This document shows positions 6,292-15,267 of a stretch of DNA of 37,990 nucleotides, one piece after another. Within the stretch, counting starts at the first letter, position 1; each line of letters opens with the position of its first letter. Position numbers and translations under genes: made by a program. This stretch comes from Anaeromyxobacter sp. RBG_16_69_14. Its GTDB lineage: Bacteria > Myxococcota > Myxococcia > Myxococcales > Anaeromyxobacteraceae. Below the pieces are notes generated by a model. The model was not told the origin of the DNA, searched no databases, and saw nothing but the letters and a program-made list of their open reading frames with translations. The DNA lies in contig MEMX01000100.1 in NCBI GenBank assembly GCA_001768075.1, positions 1-37,990 of the forward strand, in the 5' to 3' direction.

Positions 6292-7626
6292 TCAGTTGGT
6301 GACGGTGAAGGCACCGCAGGTCGTGGTGACGGTGGCAGAGAGCTGGGCCGTGCCACCCTGCGACGCCGTGACGGTCTGCGGATTCACGGCGACCGAGACG
6401 ATTCGCTCGGTGACCGTCACCGTCGCGGTTGTGGTCTTGGTCGTGTCGGCCTGGCTGGTCGCAACAACGTGATACGTGCCGGCCGTCGCGGGCGCGGTGT
6501 AGACACCCGTCGTGCTGATGCTCCCACCCGTCGGGCCCTCGAGCGTCGACCACGTCACGGCGGTGTTGGACGTGCCGGTGACCGAGGCCGTGAACGTATA
6601 GGTCTGGCAGGCATCGACGTCGGCCGTGGCAGGGGAGAGGGACACGGCGACCGCGGCTGGGGCAGGGGTAGGGGCGGGGGCTGGAGGCGGCGTGCTCGCG
6701 GTCACGGTGGCGGTGTCGCTCTTGGCAGGATCCGCGTGGCTCTGGGCGATCACGTGGTAGGTGCCGGCGGTCTGCGGGGCGGTGTAGAGGCCCGCGCTTG
6801 TGACCGAACCTCCGGCGGGGCCCTCCTGGACCGACCATGTGACTGCTTTGTCGGTCGACCCGGTCACGGTCGCCGTCAGCTGCGCCGTCTTGCCCACCGT
6901 GATGGACGAGGTCTTCGGGGTGACCGCGACGGCGACGGTGGTCGTCCCCTGAGTCGAATAGACGCTGCTGCGCCACGACCCGCCGCACATCTCGGAAGGA
7001 TTTGCCGAGCACTTCGTGTTGCAGTCGCTGTCACTGACCAGGTTGTAACCTAAAGTGTTTCCAGCCCAGCACTCGCCGCTGTACTGGAGCCCTGCGTACG
7101 CGAGGTTCTTGGCCTTGGCTGCCGCCACGCAGGTCTCGACCGTCGCGTTCGACCAGCCAAGCTGGGTGGGCAGCGCGCGGGTGGAGCTGTCCGTGTAGCA
7201 GCCCACATACTTGGCCGCCGGTGCCGGAGGAGTGACCGCTGCGGCGGAGTAGACGCTATTGCGCCACGACCCACCGCACGTCTCGGAAGAATTTGCCGAG
7301 CACTTCATGTTGCAGTCGCTGTCACTGACCAGGTTGTAACCCAGGGTGTTGCCGGCCCAGCACTCGCCTCTGTACTGGAGACCCGCGTATGCGAGGTTCT
7401 TGGCCTTCGCTGCCGCCACGCAGGTCTCGACCGTGGCATTCGACCGGGCCAGCTGGGTGGGCAACGCGCGGGTGGAGCTGTCCGTGTAGCAGCCCGCGTA
7501 ACCAGCTGCAGACAGGGCGGCGGAGACACCATCCGGTGCCCCCCCGGACACGGGACCACCGCACGCAGCGAGGGCGCCGGACAGGGTGACGAGCGCTAAG
7601 ACTAAGAGATACCGTGACTTGTGCAT
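6292..7626 (-). CDS. Lipoprotein with two WSC carbohydrate-binding domains and Ig-like repeats
   Basis: A 444-residue protein from ATG 7626, with GGAG 8 bases upstream as ribosome binding site. It has a lipoprotein signal (LAAC, Cys22). Two WSC-type Cys-rich domains follow, at about 42-126 and 139-223, each with VGCYTDSS/AGCYTDSS, ETCVAAAKAKNLAYAGLQY, GECWAGN and CGGSWR. WSC modules bind polysaccharide. After them come two bacterial Ig-like (Big_2-type) domains at about 230-320 and 330-425, separated by a Pro/Ala-rich linker, and the start of a third that ends at VTN*. The two WSC copies are almost identical, which points to recent duplication. It is probably a surface protein that holds or senses the exported polysaccharide. 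Confidence 0.88.
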   Translation of the reverse strand: MHKSRYLLVLALVTLSGALAACGGPVSGGAPDGVSAALSAAGYAGCYTDSSTRALPTQLARSNATVETCVAAAKAKNLAYAGLQYRGECWAGNTLGYNLVSDSDCNMKCSANSSETCGGSWRNSVYSAAAVTPPAPAAKYVGCYTDSSTRALPTQLGWSNATVETCVAAAKAKNLAYAGLQYSGECWAGNTLGYNLVSDSDCNTKCSANPSEMCGGSWRSSVYSTQGTTTVAVAVTPKTSSITVGKTAQLTATVTGSTDKAVTWSVQEGPAGGSVTSAGLYTAPQTAGTYHVIAQSHADPAKSDTATVTASTPPPAPAPTPAPAAVAVSLSPATADVDACQTYTFTASVTGTSNTAVTWSTLEGPTGGSISTTGVYTAPATAGTYHVVATSQADTTKTTTATVTVTERIVSVAVNPQTVTASQGGTAQLSATVTTTCGAFTVTN

Positions 7627-8152
7627 CTTTTTAACTCCACGGTTTGTTCGCCGGATGGCGCGGCTTGGGGGAGCAACTCTATTGTGACGCCAGCGACCAG
7701 AAGGCGCCGACTTCAGGAAGGCCGCGGGACGGTGTCGGAACTCCTGTATCCCGTGACATGGGTACACGATGGCAGACTGCTCGGGTGCGTCTCAAGACCT
7801 GCGCGTAGTGAATCTGCGCGAAAAGCACGACATCGGCGCCATTTCCTCGGTCCGCGGACCGATCCGATGCTCATGCTGGAGCGCGATCCGACGACACGAC
7901 CGGAACTCGCTCCCCGCCCAGTGCGCATTGCGCAGGCCTGGGACGAGATCCCTCCCCACGATGAGGACAGATGGACGTAGAATCTTGGCTCAACCGTCCG
8001 GTACAGTGGAGCTGGGCAATCACCAGGATTTCAAACCGTTCGAGCCGAGATCGACAGGCTCGCGCCAGGCCCCGTTCGGGGCATGTGGAGTGAATTGACC
8101 CTGATGCATGGTCTTGAACCTCGCCCACCATTCCCGATATGGAATACAGAAC
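7627..8152. other. Intergenic region between divergent polysaccharide genes
   Basis: About 525 bases between the WSC lipoprotein (leftward) and the Wza-type gene (rightward). It must hold both promoters, but I see no clear -35/-10 pair, no RNA gene and no convincing small coding frame. The frames present have poor codon structure for this genome. Confidence 0.5.
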
Positions 8153-8761
8153 ATGACGTCGCGCCAACACACCAGTCCTGCGCCTCTCCTCGCTGCAGCC
8201 GTCGTGGCCTGCGGTCTCTCGTGCAAGGGGCCTGGCAATTATGTCTGGGTCGACGCCTACGCGAGCGCAGGCGAACCCGAGCGGTCGTACGTGATCGCCC
8301 CGGGCGACCTGATCCAGGTCAGGGTTTTCAACCAGGAGCAACTGTCAACGCGGGCGCGTGTTCGCGGCGACGGCAAGATCTCGCTCCCGCTCGTGAACGA
8401 CGTAGGCGCTGCTGGGTTGACGCCCGGGCGGCTAGCAAAAGACCTGGAGGTGCGCCTGACAGACTTCGTCAAGACACCGCTCGTCACGGTGTCGCTGGAG
8501 GAGACGCGGCCACCCAACATCTACGTCATCGGCGAAGTGACGAGACCGGGCGTGTATCCGCTCGAGACGGCACTCGGCGTGCTCACCGCGCTCGTCAACG
8601 CCGGTGGGCTGACCCAGAACGCGAGATCGGACCGTGTCTTCGTGCTGCGCCAGGGACCGCCCGAGACGCGAATCCGCTTCACCTACGACGCCCTCGTTCG
8701 CTTGGAGGGCAAGGCCACCACCTTCCGGCTGCGCCCAGGCGACGTGGTCGTGGTCGAGTAG
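8153..8761 (+). CDS. Wza-type polysaccharide export lipoprotein
   Basis: A 202-residue protein from ATG 8153, chosen because a lipoprotein signal starts there (VVAC; the next Cys lies six residues on). An upstream ATG at 8108 would add 15 residues without signal character. The Poly_export domain begins at SYVIAPGDLIQVRVFNQEQL and carries RVRGDGKISLPLVNDV. A SLBB-type segment follows (PPNIYVIGEVTRPGVYPL, then GVLTALVNAGGLT), ending with LRPGDVVVVE. The family forms the outer-membrane or periplasmic export channel for capsule and exopolysaccharide. At about 200 residues it is a short form lacking the C-terminal barrel helix of E. coli Wza. It is the first gene of a run with the barrel protein (4 bases further) and Wzz. 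Confidence 0.92.
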   Translation: MTSRQHTSPAPLLAAAVVACGLSCKGPGNYVWVDAYASAGEPERSYVIAPGDLIQVRVFNQEQLSTRARVRGDGKISLPLVNDVGAAGLTPGRLAKDLEVRLTDFVKTPLVTVSLEETRPPNIYVIGEVTRPGVYPLETALGVLTALVNAGGLTQNARSDRVFVLRQGPPETRIRFTYDALVRLEGKATTFRLRPGDVVVVE

Positions 8762-8765
8762 CGGC

Positions 8766-9947
8766 ATGCCCTCCACCGCTCTTGCCGCCGGCCTCTTGCT
8801 CGTTCTGGGTCAGTTACCGTGGGAGATCGGGCTCCGCAGCGAGGCGCGTGGCTTCACGGATAGCGCGGGAGGAGCGGGTGACCTTCAGCTCGATCCGCGG
8901 GTCACGCTAGGATACGAGACCCGCGACCTCGTCGTCCACGCGCTCTACAGCCCGGAGCTGGTCCTGCGGCAGCCGCGCTCCCGGGGGGCATTCGATCACC
9001 TCCAGGCAGGAGCCCTGCTGGGATCTCTGCGCCTCCATCGCGATACGAGCCTCCGCGCAGAGCAGACTCTTTCGGTTGGCTCCACCAGCCTGTCGTGGCT
9101 CGCGCTCTTGCCCGACGAGCCGCCGCCATTCACCACCCGCGACGCGAATGCACCGAGCGTGGACATGCTCAACGAGAGTTCGTCCTTGTCGGTCGATCAG
9201 GTGATCACGCACCGCATCCACGCCAGCGGAACGGCCCGCTATGCGATCGCCGGCGGTTTCGGAGACGGCCTTCGAACCCTCCCGCGCACCAGGACGGCGG
9301 AGCTCCGCGCTTCGGGGTCGTGGATCGAGCGCAGCGACGCCTTCTCCCTCGCTGCCGGAGGCAGTCGCGGGTGGACCTCAGCAGCCTCGGCCAGGACCTG
9401 GCTGCTCGACGCTTCAGGCGTGTGGCGGCACGCGTTCACGCCTGCCAGCGAGAGTGCGCTCGGGGGCGAGGGGCTTCCGCGCCTGGAGGAACGCCCGCAG
9501 CCACGTTACGAAACGGAGCTTGCCGCCGGCGCGGCGGTCCTGGGAGGAAGCGCGGGGGCGCAGCACGGGGTCGTCCCCATAGCGGTGGTCGCGCTGCGCC
9601 GCGACGAGCCGACGCTTCGCGCGGGCGCCTACGGCGCGCGGGTCCTCTTGCGCTACGCTCCCGTCATGGATGTGACCACTGGTGCACTCACGCCGCGTTA
9701 CGAGACCTCCGCCTTGGCCAACTTGCGGCTCGGGAGGCAGCTGGTTGCCTTTGCAGGCGGGGGTGTCGCCGTGGCGCCCAGCCCGCCCCCTCCCCTTCCC
9801 ACCACGCTCGCCCAGGGCGCCCTTGGCCTGACCTACGAACCCGTCGCTGACGTGAGCATCTCAGCCGCCGCGCGAGTCGCGAGGTTGCCGGACGTCGAGT
9901 GGGCCGGAGTGGTGACGACCACCGTGGTCCAGCGCGGCCGCTTCTGA
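8766..9947 (+). CDS. Putative outer-membrane beta-barrel protein of the export operon
   Basis: A 393-residue protein starting ATG 8766, 4 bases after the Wza-type stop. The N-terminus MPSTALAAGLLLVLGQLPWE is signal-peptide-like. The rest is a series of short alternating strands (for example DLVVHALYSPELVL, SLRAEQTLSVGS, ELRASGSWIERSDAFSLAAGG, YETSALANLRLGRQLVAFAGG) ending in a strand with terminal Phe (VVQRGRF), the usual outer-membrane assembly signal. I recognise no named family. Position between Wza-like and Wzz-like genes suggests an outer-membrane component of polysaccharide secretion. An upstream extension of the frame overlaps the Wza gene and is not credible. Confidence 0.8.
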   Translation: MPSTALAAGLLLVLGQLPWEIGLRSEARGFTDSAGGAGDLQLDPRVTLGYETRDLVVHALYSPELVLRQPRSRGAFDHLQAGALLGSLRLHRDTSLRAEQTLSVGSTSLSWLALLPDEPPPFTTRDANAPSVDMLNESSSLSVDQVITHRIHASGTARYAIAGGFGDGLRTLPRTRTAELRASGSWIERSDAFSLAAGGSRGWTSAASARTWLLDASGVWRHAFTPASESALGGEGLPRLEERPQPRYETELAAGAAVLGGSAGAQHGVVPIAVVALRRDEPTLRAGAYGARVLLRYAPVMDVTTGALTPRYETSALANLRLGRQLVAFAGGGVAVAPSPPPPLPTTLAQGALGLTYEPVADVSISAAARVARLPDVEWAGVVTTTVVQRGRF

Positions 9948-9974
9948 GGTCGACGGTAATAGGGAGTTCGGCAA

Positions 9975-11366
9975 ATGCGCAACTACGGATCTCAGCTGGA
10001 TTTGCCGGGCTACGAGGGCGACGGCGCGCCGGAGCCGGCGCCCGGGCCCTCGCTGCCCGACTGGGGTAGGCTCGTGCTGGGTGCGGTCTGGCGCCGCAAG
10101 GCTCTCGCCGCGGCAGTATTCCTGCTGGGTGTCACTGCTTCAGCGGTGTATTATTGGCTGAGAACTCCGCTCTACCATGTCGAAACCAAGATCCTGGCAC
10201 AGCGACAGCAGACGCTGCCGTCCATCGTGCGACCTGGGGGACCAGACGAAGCGCCGACGCGCTCGGCCCACGAGCTCGTGCACCGGCGCGAGAACCTGAT
10301 CAACCTCGTCAAGCAGACGAACCTCTTCGTCGGACCCGGCACCGCCACCTCGAAGAGCTGGCTCGAGCGGATCACGTCGCCTTCCACCAGTCCTTCTCGA
10401 GAGGACGAGGACCCTCTGAACGCGCTCGTCCTCGAGCTCGATCGCGCGCTCGTGGTCACGACCGCAGAGGGGGTCATCACGATCGAGATCGACTGGCCCG
10501 ATCCCCAGCAAGCCTATCACCTTCTTCAGACAGCCCAGGAGAACTTCCTCGAGGCGCGCCACCTGCAGGAAATCACGGTGATCGACGACGTGATCTCCCT
10601 TCTGCGGGGGCGCGCCGCGACGCTCGCCGCGGACCTGCAGAAGGTCATCGAAGAGGTACAGCTAGGAGTCGTCCGCGGCGGCGACGGCTCCCCACGCTCG
10701 GCGGCGCCGCGAGCGGGGACGAGCGAGGATCTGGCGCAGCTCAGGGCGAAGATCGACGCCAAAGAGCGCGCCATACTGGACGTCGAGGAGTTCCGCCGGC
10801 GGCGCTTGGCGGATCTGCAAGCCCAGCTCGACGAGAAGCGGGGGGTTTACTCCGACGCCTACCCGAGCGTGGTCAGCCTGCGTCAGGACATCGAGGCGCT
10901 CACGGGGGAGTCCCCTCAGGCCGCACGACTTCGCGAGGACGAGCGAAAGCTGCGAGCTGAGTACGCGGCACGCCTCGGCGAAGCGGGCCAGCTGCGCGCG
11001 CCTGCCCCGCTGGCCCCCGCGCCGCGCCGCGGCACCGACGCCTCGCTCGAACAGAACGAGCGCGTGCGGGAAGCGCGGCTCCAGTACCAGCAGATGCTGG
11101 AACGCGTGAACGTAGCGCAGCTCGAGCTGGACACCGCGCGCGCCGGCTTCAAGTACCGCTATACGATCGTCTGGCCCGCGGAGGTGCCCACGAAGACCTC
11201 CAGCCCAAGACCGCTCAAGACTTTCGGGCTGGGGATGATCGTATCGCTGCTGCTCGCTCTCGTCGCGGCCGTCGCGCCCGATCTGCGGTCAGGCCGGGTC
11301 GTGGAGCGCTGGCAGGTCGAGCGCACCCTCGACCTTCCGGTGCTTGCCGAGGTCAACCCAAAGTGA
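9975..11366 (+). CDS. Wzz/GumC-type polysaccharide co-polymerase (chain length determinant)
   Basis: A 463-residue inner-membrane protein; GGGAG lies about 8 bases before ATG 9975. Membrane helices are at about 43-61 (AAAVFLLGVTASAVYYWL) and 417-435 (FGLGMIVSLLLALVAAV). The periplasmic part between them includes coiled-coil stretches (about 230-310 and 335-400). The Pro-rich entry to the second helix (KTSSPRPLKTFGLG) is typical of polysaccharide co-polymerases. The C-terminus stops about 28 residues after the last helix, so there is no fused BY-kinase domain. The kinase-like proteins at 23400-23993 and 25388-25969 may be its detached cytoplasmic partners. Confidence 0.92.
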   Translation: MRNYGSQLDLPGYEGDGAPEPAPGPSLPDWGRLVLGAVWRRKALAAAVFLLGVTASAVYYWLRTPLYHVETKILAQRQQTLPSIVRPGGPDEAPTRSAHELVHRRENLINLVKQTNLFVGPGTATSKSWLERITSPSTSPSREDEDPLNALVLELDRALVVTTAEGVITIEIDWPDPQQAYHLLQTAQENFLEARHLQEITVIDDVISLLRGRAATLAADLQKVIEEVQLGVVRGGDGSPRSAAPRAGTSEDLAQLRAKIDAKERAILDVEEFRRRRLADLQAQLDEKRGVYSDAYPSVVSLRQDIEALTGESPQAARLREDERKLRAEYAARLGEAGQLRAPAPLAPAPRRGTDASLEQNERVREARLQYQQMLERVNVAQLELDTARAGFKYRYTIVWPAEVPTKTSSPRPLKTFGLGMIVSLLLALVAAVAPDLRSGRVVERWQVERTLDLPVLAEVNPK

Positions 11367-11457
11367 GCAACGCCGGAGTGGGTCGGCTTCCCTGCGTACT
11401 CCCGCCGCGCCCCCCGCCATCGAAATCGTCGCGCGACTCGACAGGCTCGCTACGATC

Positions 11458-14400
11458 TCACCGGTCGTGCCCAGTGGGCTTCTGGTGCAGGTGCTTCACC
11501 CTCCTCGCGATGGACTCGGCGATCGGCTCGAACGCTTCCTTGCTGCGGACGATACTGAGGTGGTCGCCGGGCACGCTCTCGACCTCCAGGCGCCTAAACT
11601 CGCTCGCGTCCCAGCCGTTGCCGGCGACTCCGTTGTCGTCGTCCGCCGCGCAGACGAGCAGGGTGTCCACGTCCAGAAAGGGCGGCGCGTGGCGCCGCCC
11701 GACCAGTTCGTACATGCCGAGGACATAGCGCGAGCGATCGGCGATGGGCACCCTGCCCCTCCTCACGAGTTCGAGCTCCGCGCGAGCGATGTCGCGAAGG
11801 AGGCCGGCCCCGTCGATGGCATGCCGCACAGACCGGCGCACCCGCCTCAGGCCTGGAGGAAAGGGGTTCTTGAAACACCGGGGATGCGCTGTGTCGATGA
11901 GGACGAGAAGATCGACGGGGAGCCCCGCCCTCCGCAACAGGTACGCGACCTGGTGCGCGACGAGCCCGCCAAAGGAATGCCCTGCGATGATGCAGGGTAC
12001 CCCCTTCTCCGCCGCCATCCATTCCGCATGGCACTGGCCGGCCAGCGCCTCGACGGAACGAAGCCGGATGCGTTCCCCGTCCGAGCCCTGGTGCGCGTAG
12101 CCGTAGATCGACTGCCCGGCCGGCAACAACGGTGGCAGGAGATCGTTGCCGAGGTCGCCGTGGATGAGTAGCAAGGGGAAGCGCCCGTCACCGCGGCGGA
12201 GGGGGAACAGCCCGCGAAAGTCTCCCAGAGCCCCGGTGCGTGGCGATGGCGCCACCTCGCGATGAGCTCGAGCTGTTCGCTCGCGAATCGCCGCGGCGAG
12301 CTTGTCGACGGTGTTGAACTGGGAGAGCTGCGCGAAGCCGATGGTGATCGCGAACCGCGCGGTGAGGACCTCGGCGAGCTGGACCAGGAAGAGCGAGTCA
12401 AGGCCCAGGCTCGAGAAGGGCAGTGCGGGATCCAGGGCCTCTCGCGCGATCCCCGACCTGTCATGGACGAGATCGACGAGCTGGTCGCGGAGATCATCTG
12501 CGCTCGCAGCCGCGCCGGCGCCGGTGGCTGGTCCGACCCTTTCGGCGTCCGCGAGCGGCTGCCTGGTCGCGCGGCGCGCGGCGGGGGCGTCCTTCCAGTA
12601 CCGCTGGCGCTGGAACGGATAGGTGGGCAGCGTCGGAGCGGCCGTCCCGGGGTCCAGATCGCCCAGCAGATCCACGTCGATCCCGCAGGCCCATAGCTCG
12701 TTCAACCCACGCTGCAAGCGTTCCGGCGCCCAGCCCGCCGCGTCGCGAGGTCTCCCCAGGAGCGGGAGCGCGCGCTGCCTCTTCGGATTGCGAAGTCGCG
12801 CCCTGACGAGGGTGGTGAGGCTGTCACCCATGCCCACCTCCAGCGCGACACAGCACGGCTCCTCGAGCAGGGTCGTGACAGCGGCGTCGAACCGCACCGG
12901 CAACCGCGGCTGCGCTGCCCAGTAGTCCGGGCTCGTGACCTCCCCGTCGAGCATCCACTTCCCCGTCACGGGCGACAGGAGCGGGCGGTCGGGTGCGTGC
13001 CAGCGTCGCGCCGGGAGTTCGCGGCGCAGGCTCTCGACAACCGGGTTCATGAGCGGCGAATGAACCGCGACGTCGATGGGCACGGCTCGAGAGACGACGC
13101 CATCGGCAGCGAGCCGAGCTGCGCACCTCTCGATGGCTTCGGGGCGCCCACTGAGGAGGCACAGCTGCGGTCCGTTGACGCACGCGACCGCCACCTCGCC
13201 TTGCAGGTAAGGAGCGGCGTCTGCCTCCGACAGGCGCGCGACGAGAGCAGCTCCGGGACCGGTCTCTTGCATGAGCTGCCCGCGGCGATGGACCGCCCAC
13301 AGCGCGTCCTCCGCCGTGAGCACTCCGGCGAGGTGGGCACCCACCCACTCCCCGAGCGAGTGACCGACGAAGCCGTCTGCCCGCACCCCGCGCGACTCGA
13401 GCCACCGCGCCAGCGCGACGTCCACGCAAAAGACCGCCAGCTGCGCCTTGGCGTTGTCGCGGCGCAGGGGCTCCGCGTCGGCGCTCGGATCGGTGGCCCA
13501 GCCCAGGAGGTCGAAGCCGGCGAGCTCAGAGGCGGCGCGGGCCAGCGGCTCGAAGTACCCGCGGAGACCCGGCTCCTCGGCGAGCGGGCGCGCCAGCGCT
13601 CCCGCGTGCAGGCTACCCTGGCCCGGGAATGACATCACCAGCTTGGGGCGGCCTTCGAGCGCCGTCTCCGTGTCCCATCGCTCGGGGTCCCGCAGCGCAG
13701 AGCGCGCGTCTGCCCAGCTGACCACGCGGACGGCGCGTCGATGCGAGAAGAGCTTGCGCCTCTGCTGGAGCGCGCACGCCACCTCGGTGAGCGGCCGCGG
13801 CGCCTGCCCACCTCCGCACTGCGCATCCACCCAACCCGCGACGCGGCCGGTATACGCGTCGAGCGCCGCGCGGCTGCGGGCCGACAGGAGCAACGTCGTC
13901 TTCTCCGGAACATGCAGATCGCAGGCGCCTTCGGGATCGACCGGGGCCTCCTCCAGGACGACATGGGCATTGGTGCCGCCGATGCCGAACGAGCTCACTC
14001 CTGCGCGACGCGGGTGGGGCCCTTCGGGCCACGGCCCTGTTTCACGGTTGACGAAGAACGGGGAGTCCTCGAGCCGGAGCTCCGGGTTCGGACGCTCGAA
14101 ATGCGCGGTGGCAGGGAGCCGTCGATGGCGCAGGGCGAGCACCGCCCGCATGAGGCCCGCGACCCCCGCAGCAGCGTCGAGATGCCCGATGTTGCCCTTG
14201 ACGGACCCGAGACAGCAGGACTCCTTTCGCGTCGCCTGCCGGAACGCGAGCTTGAGCGCCTCGACCTCGATCGGATCCCCCATCGGCGTCGCCGTGCCGT
14301 GCCCCTCGACATAGCCGATCGTGCCTGGGTCCACCCCGGCCAGCGCCTGGGCAGTCGCGATGACCTCGGCCTGCCCCTTCACGCTGGGCGCGAAGTAGCT

Positions 14401-15267
14401 CACCTTGTCGTGCCCGTCGTTGTTGACGGCCACCCCGCGGATCACGGCCAGCACGGGGTCTCGATCGCGGCGAGCGTCGGCGAGCCGCTTGAGCACGACC
14501 GCGCCCGCTCCGTTGCCGAACACGGTGCCGCAAGCGTTGGCGTCGTACGGCCGGCAGATGCCGTCGCGGGACTGGATCGCACCTTCCTGGAAGAAATACC
14601 CGGTCCGCTGGGGGACGGCGATGCAGACCCCTCCGGCGATGGCCATGTCCGTCTCGTAGCTGGACAGCCCCTGCACGGCGAGGGCGACGGCCACGAGCGA
14701 GGTGGAGCAGGCCGTCTGGACGTTGATGGCCGGACCGCGCAGGTTCAGCTTGTAGGCAGTGCGACTGGGCAGGAATGCCGGATCGCTCTGCACCAGGAGG
14801 CCGAAGGACTGGGCCCGTCGCATGCGCACGAACTCCTCCACGGCCGCGCGGTCGGGGAGGAGATTGTGATGCAGGTACGTGTTCGGAAAGCTCCCGGCAT
14901 ACACCGAGACCATCTGCTGGTGCCGGTCGTGCGCGTAGCCCGCCGCTTCGAGCGCCTCCCAGGCCACCTCGAGCCAGACGCGATGCTGGGGATCGAGCTG
15001 CGCTGCCTCCACCGGGTTGACGTCGAAGAAGTCCGCGTCGAAGTCCTCGATACCTTGCAGTACACCTCGCGCGCGGACGTACTGCTCGCCATCACGCGGC
15101 CCGTCCAGGTCCGAGTCCTCGGCGCCGTCGTCGGCATCGAAGCGGCTGATCGTGTCCCGCCCCTCGGCGATGACACGCCAGAAGGCATCGAGGTCCTCTG
15201 CGCCGGGAAAACGCCCGGCCATCCCGATGATGGCGATGTCCCTGTCTTCGGAGGATTCGGTGGTCAT
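11458..15267 (-). CDS. Single-module type I polyketide synthase KS-AT-ACP-TE
   Basis: A 1269-residue protein. The ketosynthase (about 8-440) has the active Cys187 in TACSTS plus His323 (EGHGT) and His362 (NIGHLD). The acyltransferase (about 540-830) has Ser637 in GHSLGEW and the specificity segment VAVHSPLM (His736), intermediate between the HAFH (malonyl) and YASH (methylmalonyl) types. The carrier has Ser958 in LGLDSL. The thioesterase (about 1020-1255) has Ser1098 in GHSFGG, Asp1125 and His1236. There is no KR, DH or ER, so one unreduced two-carbon extension and release is expected. The start ATG 15267 overlaps the AsnB stop by 4 bases (ATGA), so translation is likely coupled. An upstream extension of the frame lies antisense-free inside the AsnB gene and is a shadow. 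Confidence 0.95.
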   Translation of the reverse strand: MTTESSEDRDIAIIGMAGRFPGAEDLDAFWRVIAEGRDTISRFDADDGAEDSDLDGPRDGEQYVRARGVLQGIEDFDADFFDVNPVEAAQLDPQHRVWLEVAWEALEAAGYAHDRHQQMVSVYAGSFPNTYLHHNLLPDRAAVEEFVRMRRAQSFGLLVQSDPAFLPSRTAYKLNLRGPAINVQTACSTSLVAVALAVQGLSSYETDMAIAGGVCIAVPQRTGYFFQEGAIQSRDGICRPYDANACGTVFGNGAGAVVLKRLADARRDRDPVLAVIRGVAVNNDGHDKVSYFAPSVKGQAEVIATAQALAGVDPGTIGYVEGHGTATPMGDPIEVEALKLAFRQATRKESCCLGSVKGNIGHLDAAAGVAGLMRAVLALRHRRLPATAHFERPNPELRLEDSPFFVNRETGPWPEGPHPRRAGVSSFGIGGTNAHVVLEEAPVDPEGACDLHVPEKTTLLLSARSRAALDAYTGRVAGWVDAQCGGGQAPRPLTEVACALQQRRKLFSHRRAVRVVSWADARSALRDPERWDTETALEGRPKLVMSFPGQGSLHAGALARPLAEEPGLRGYFEPLARAASELAGFDLLGWATDPSADAEPLRRDNAKAQLAVFCVDVALARWLESRGVRADGFVGHSLGEWVGAHLAGVLTAEDALWAVHRRGQLMQETGPGAALVARLSEADAAPYLQGEVAVACVNGPQLCLLSGRPEAIERCAARLAADGVVSRAVPIDVAVHSPLMNPVVESLRRELPARRWHAPDRPLLSPVTGKWMLDGEVTSPDYWAAQPRLPVRFDAAVTTLLEEPCCVALEVGMGDSLTTLVRARLRNPKRQRALPLLGRPRDAAGWAPERLQRGLNELWACGIDVDLLGDLDPGTAAPTLPTYPFQRQRYWKDAPAARRATRQPLADAERVGPATGAGAAASADDLRDQLVDLVHDRSGIAREALDPALPFSSLGLDSLFLVQLAEVLTARFAITIGFAQLSQFNTVDKLAAAIRERTARAHREVAPSPRTGALGDFRGLFPLRRGDGRFPLLLIHGDLGNDLLPPLLPAGQSIYGYAHQGSDGERIRLRSVEALAGQCHAEWMAAEKGVPCIIAGHSFGGLVAHQVAYLLRRAGLPVDLLVLIDTAHPRCFKNPFPPGLRRVRRSVRHAIDGAGLLRDIARAELELVRRGRVPIADRSRYVLGMYELVGRRHAPPFLDVDTLLVCAADDDNGVAGNGWDASEFRRLEVESVPGDHLSIVRSKEAFEPIAESIARRVKHLHQKPTGHDR

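Noticed and set aside
5582-7012. 476-residue minus-strand frame
   Set aside because: It runs antisense to the acetyltransferase gene and through another frame of the WSC lipoprotein; no family-like sequence.
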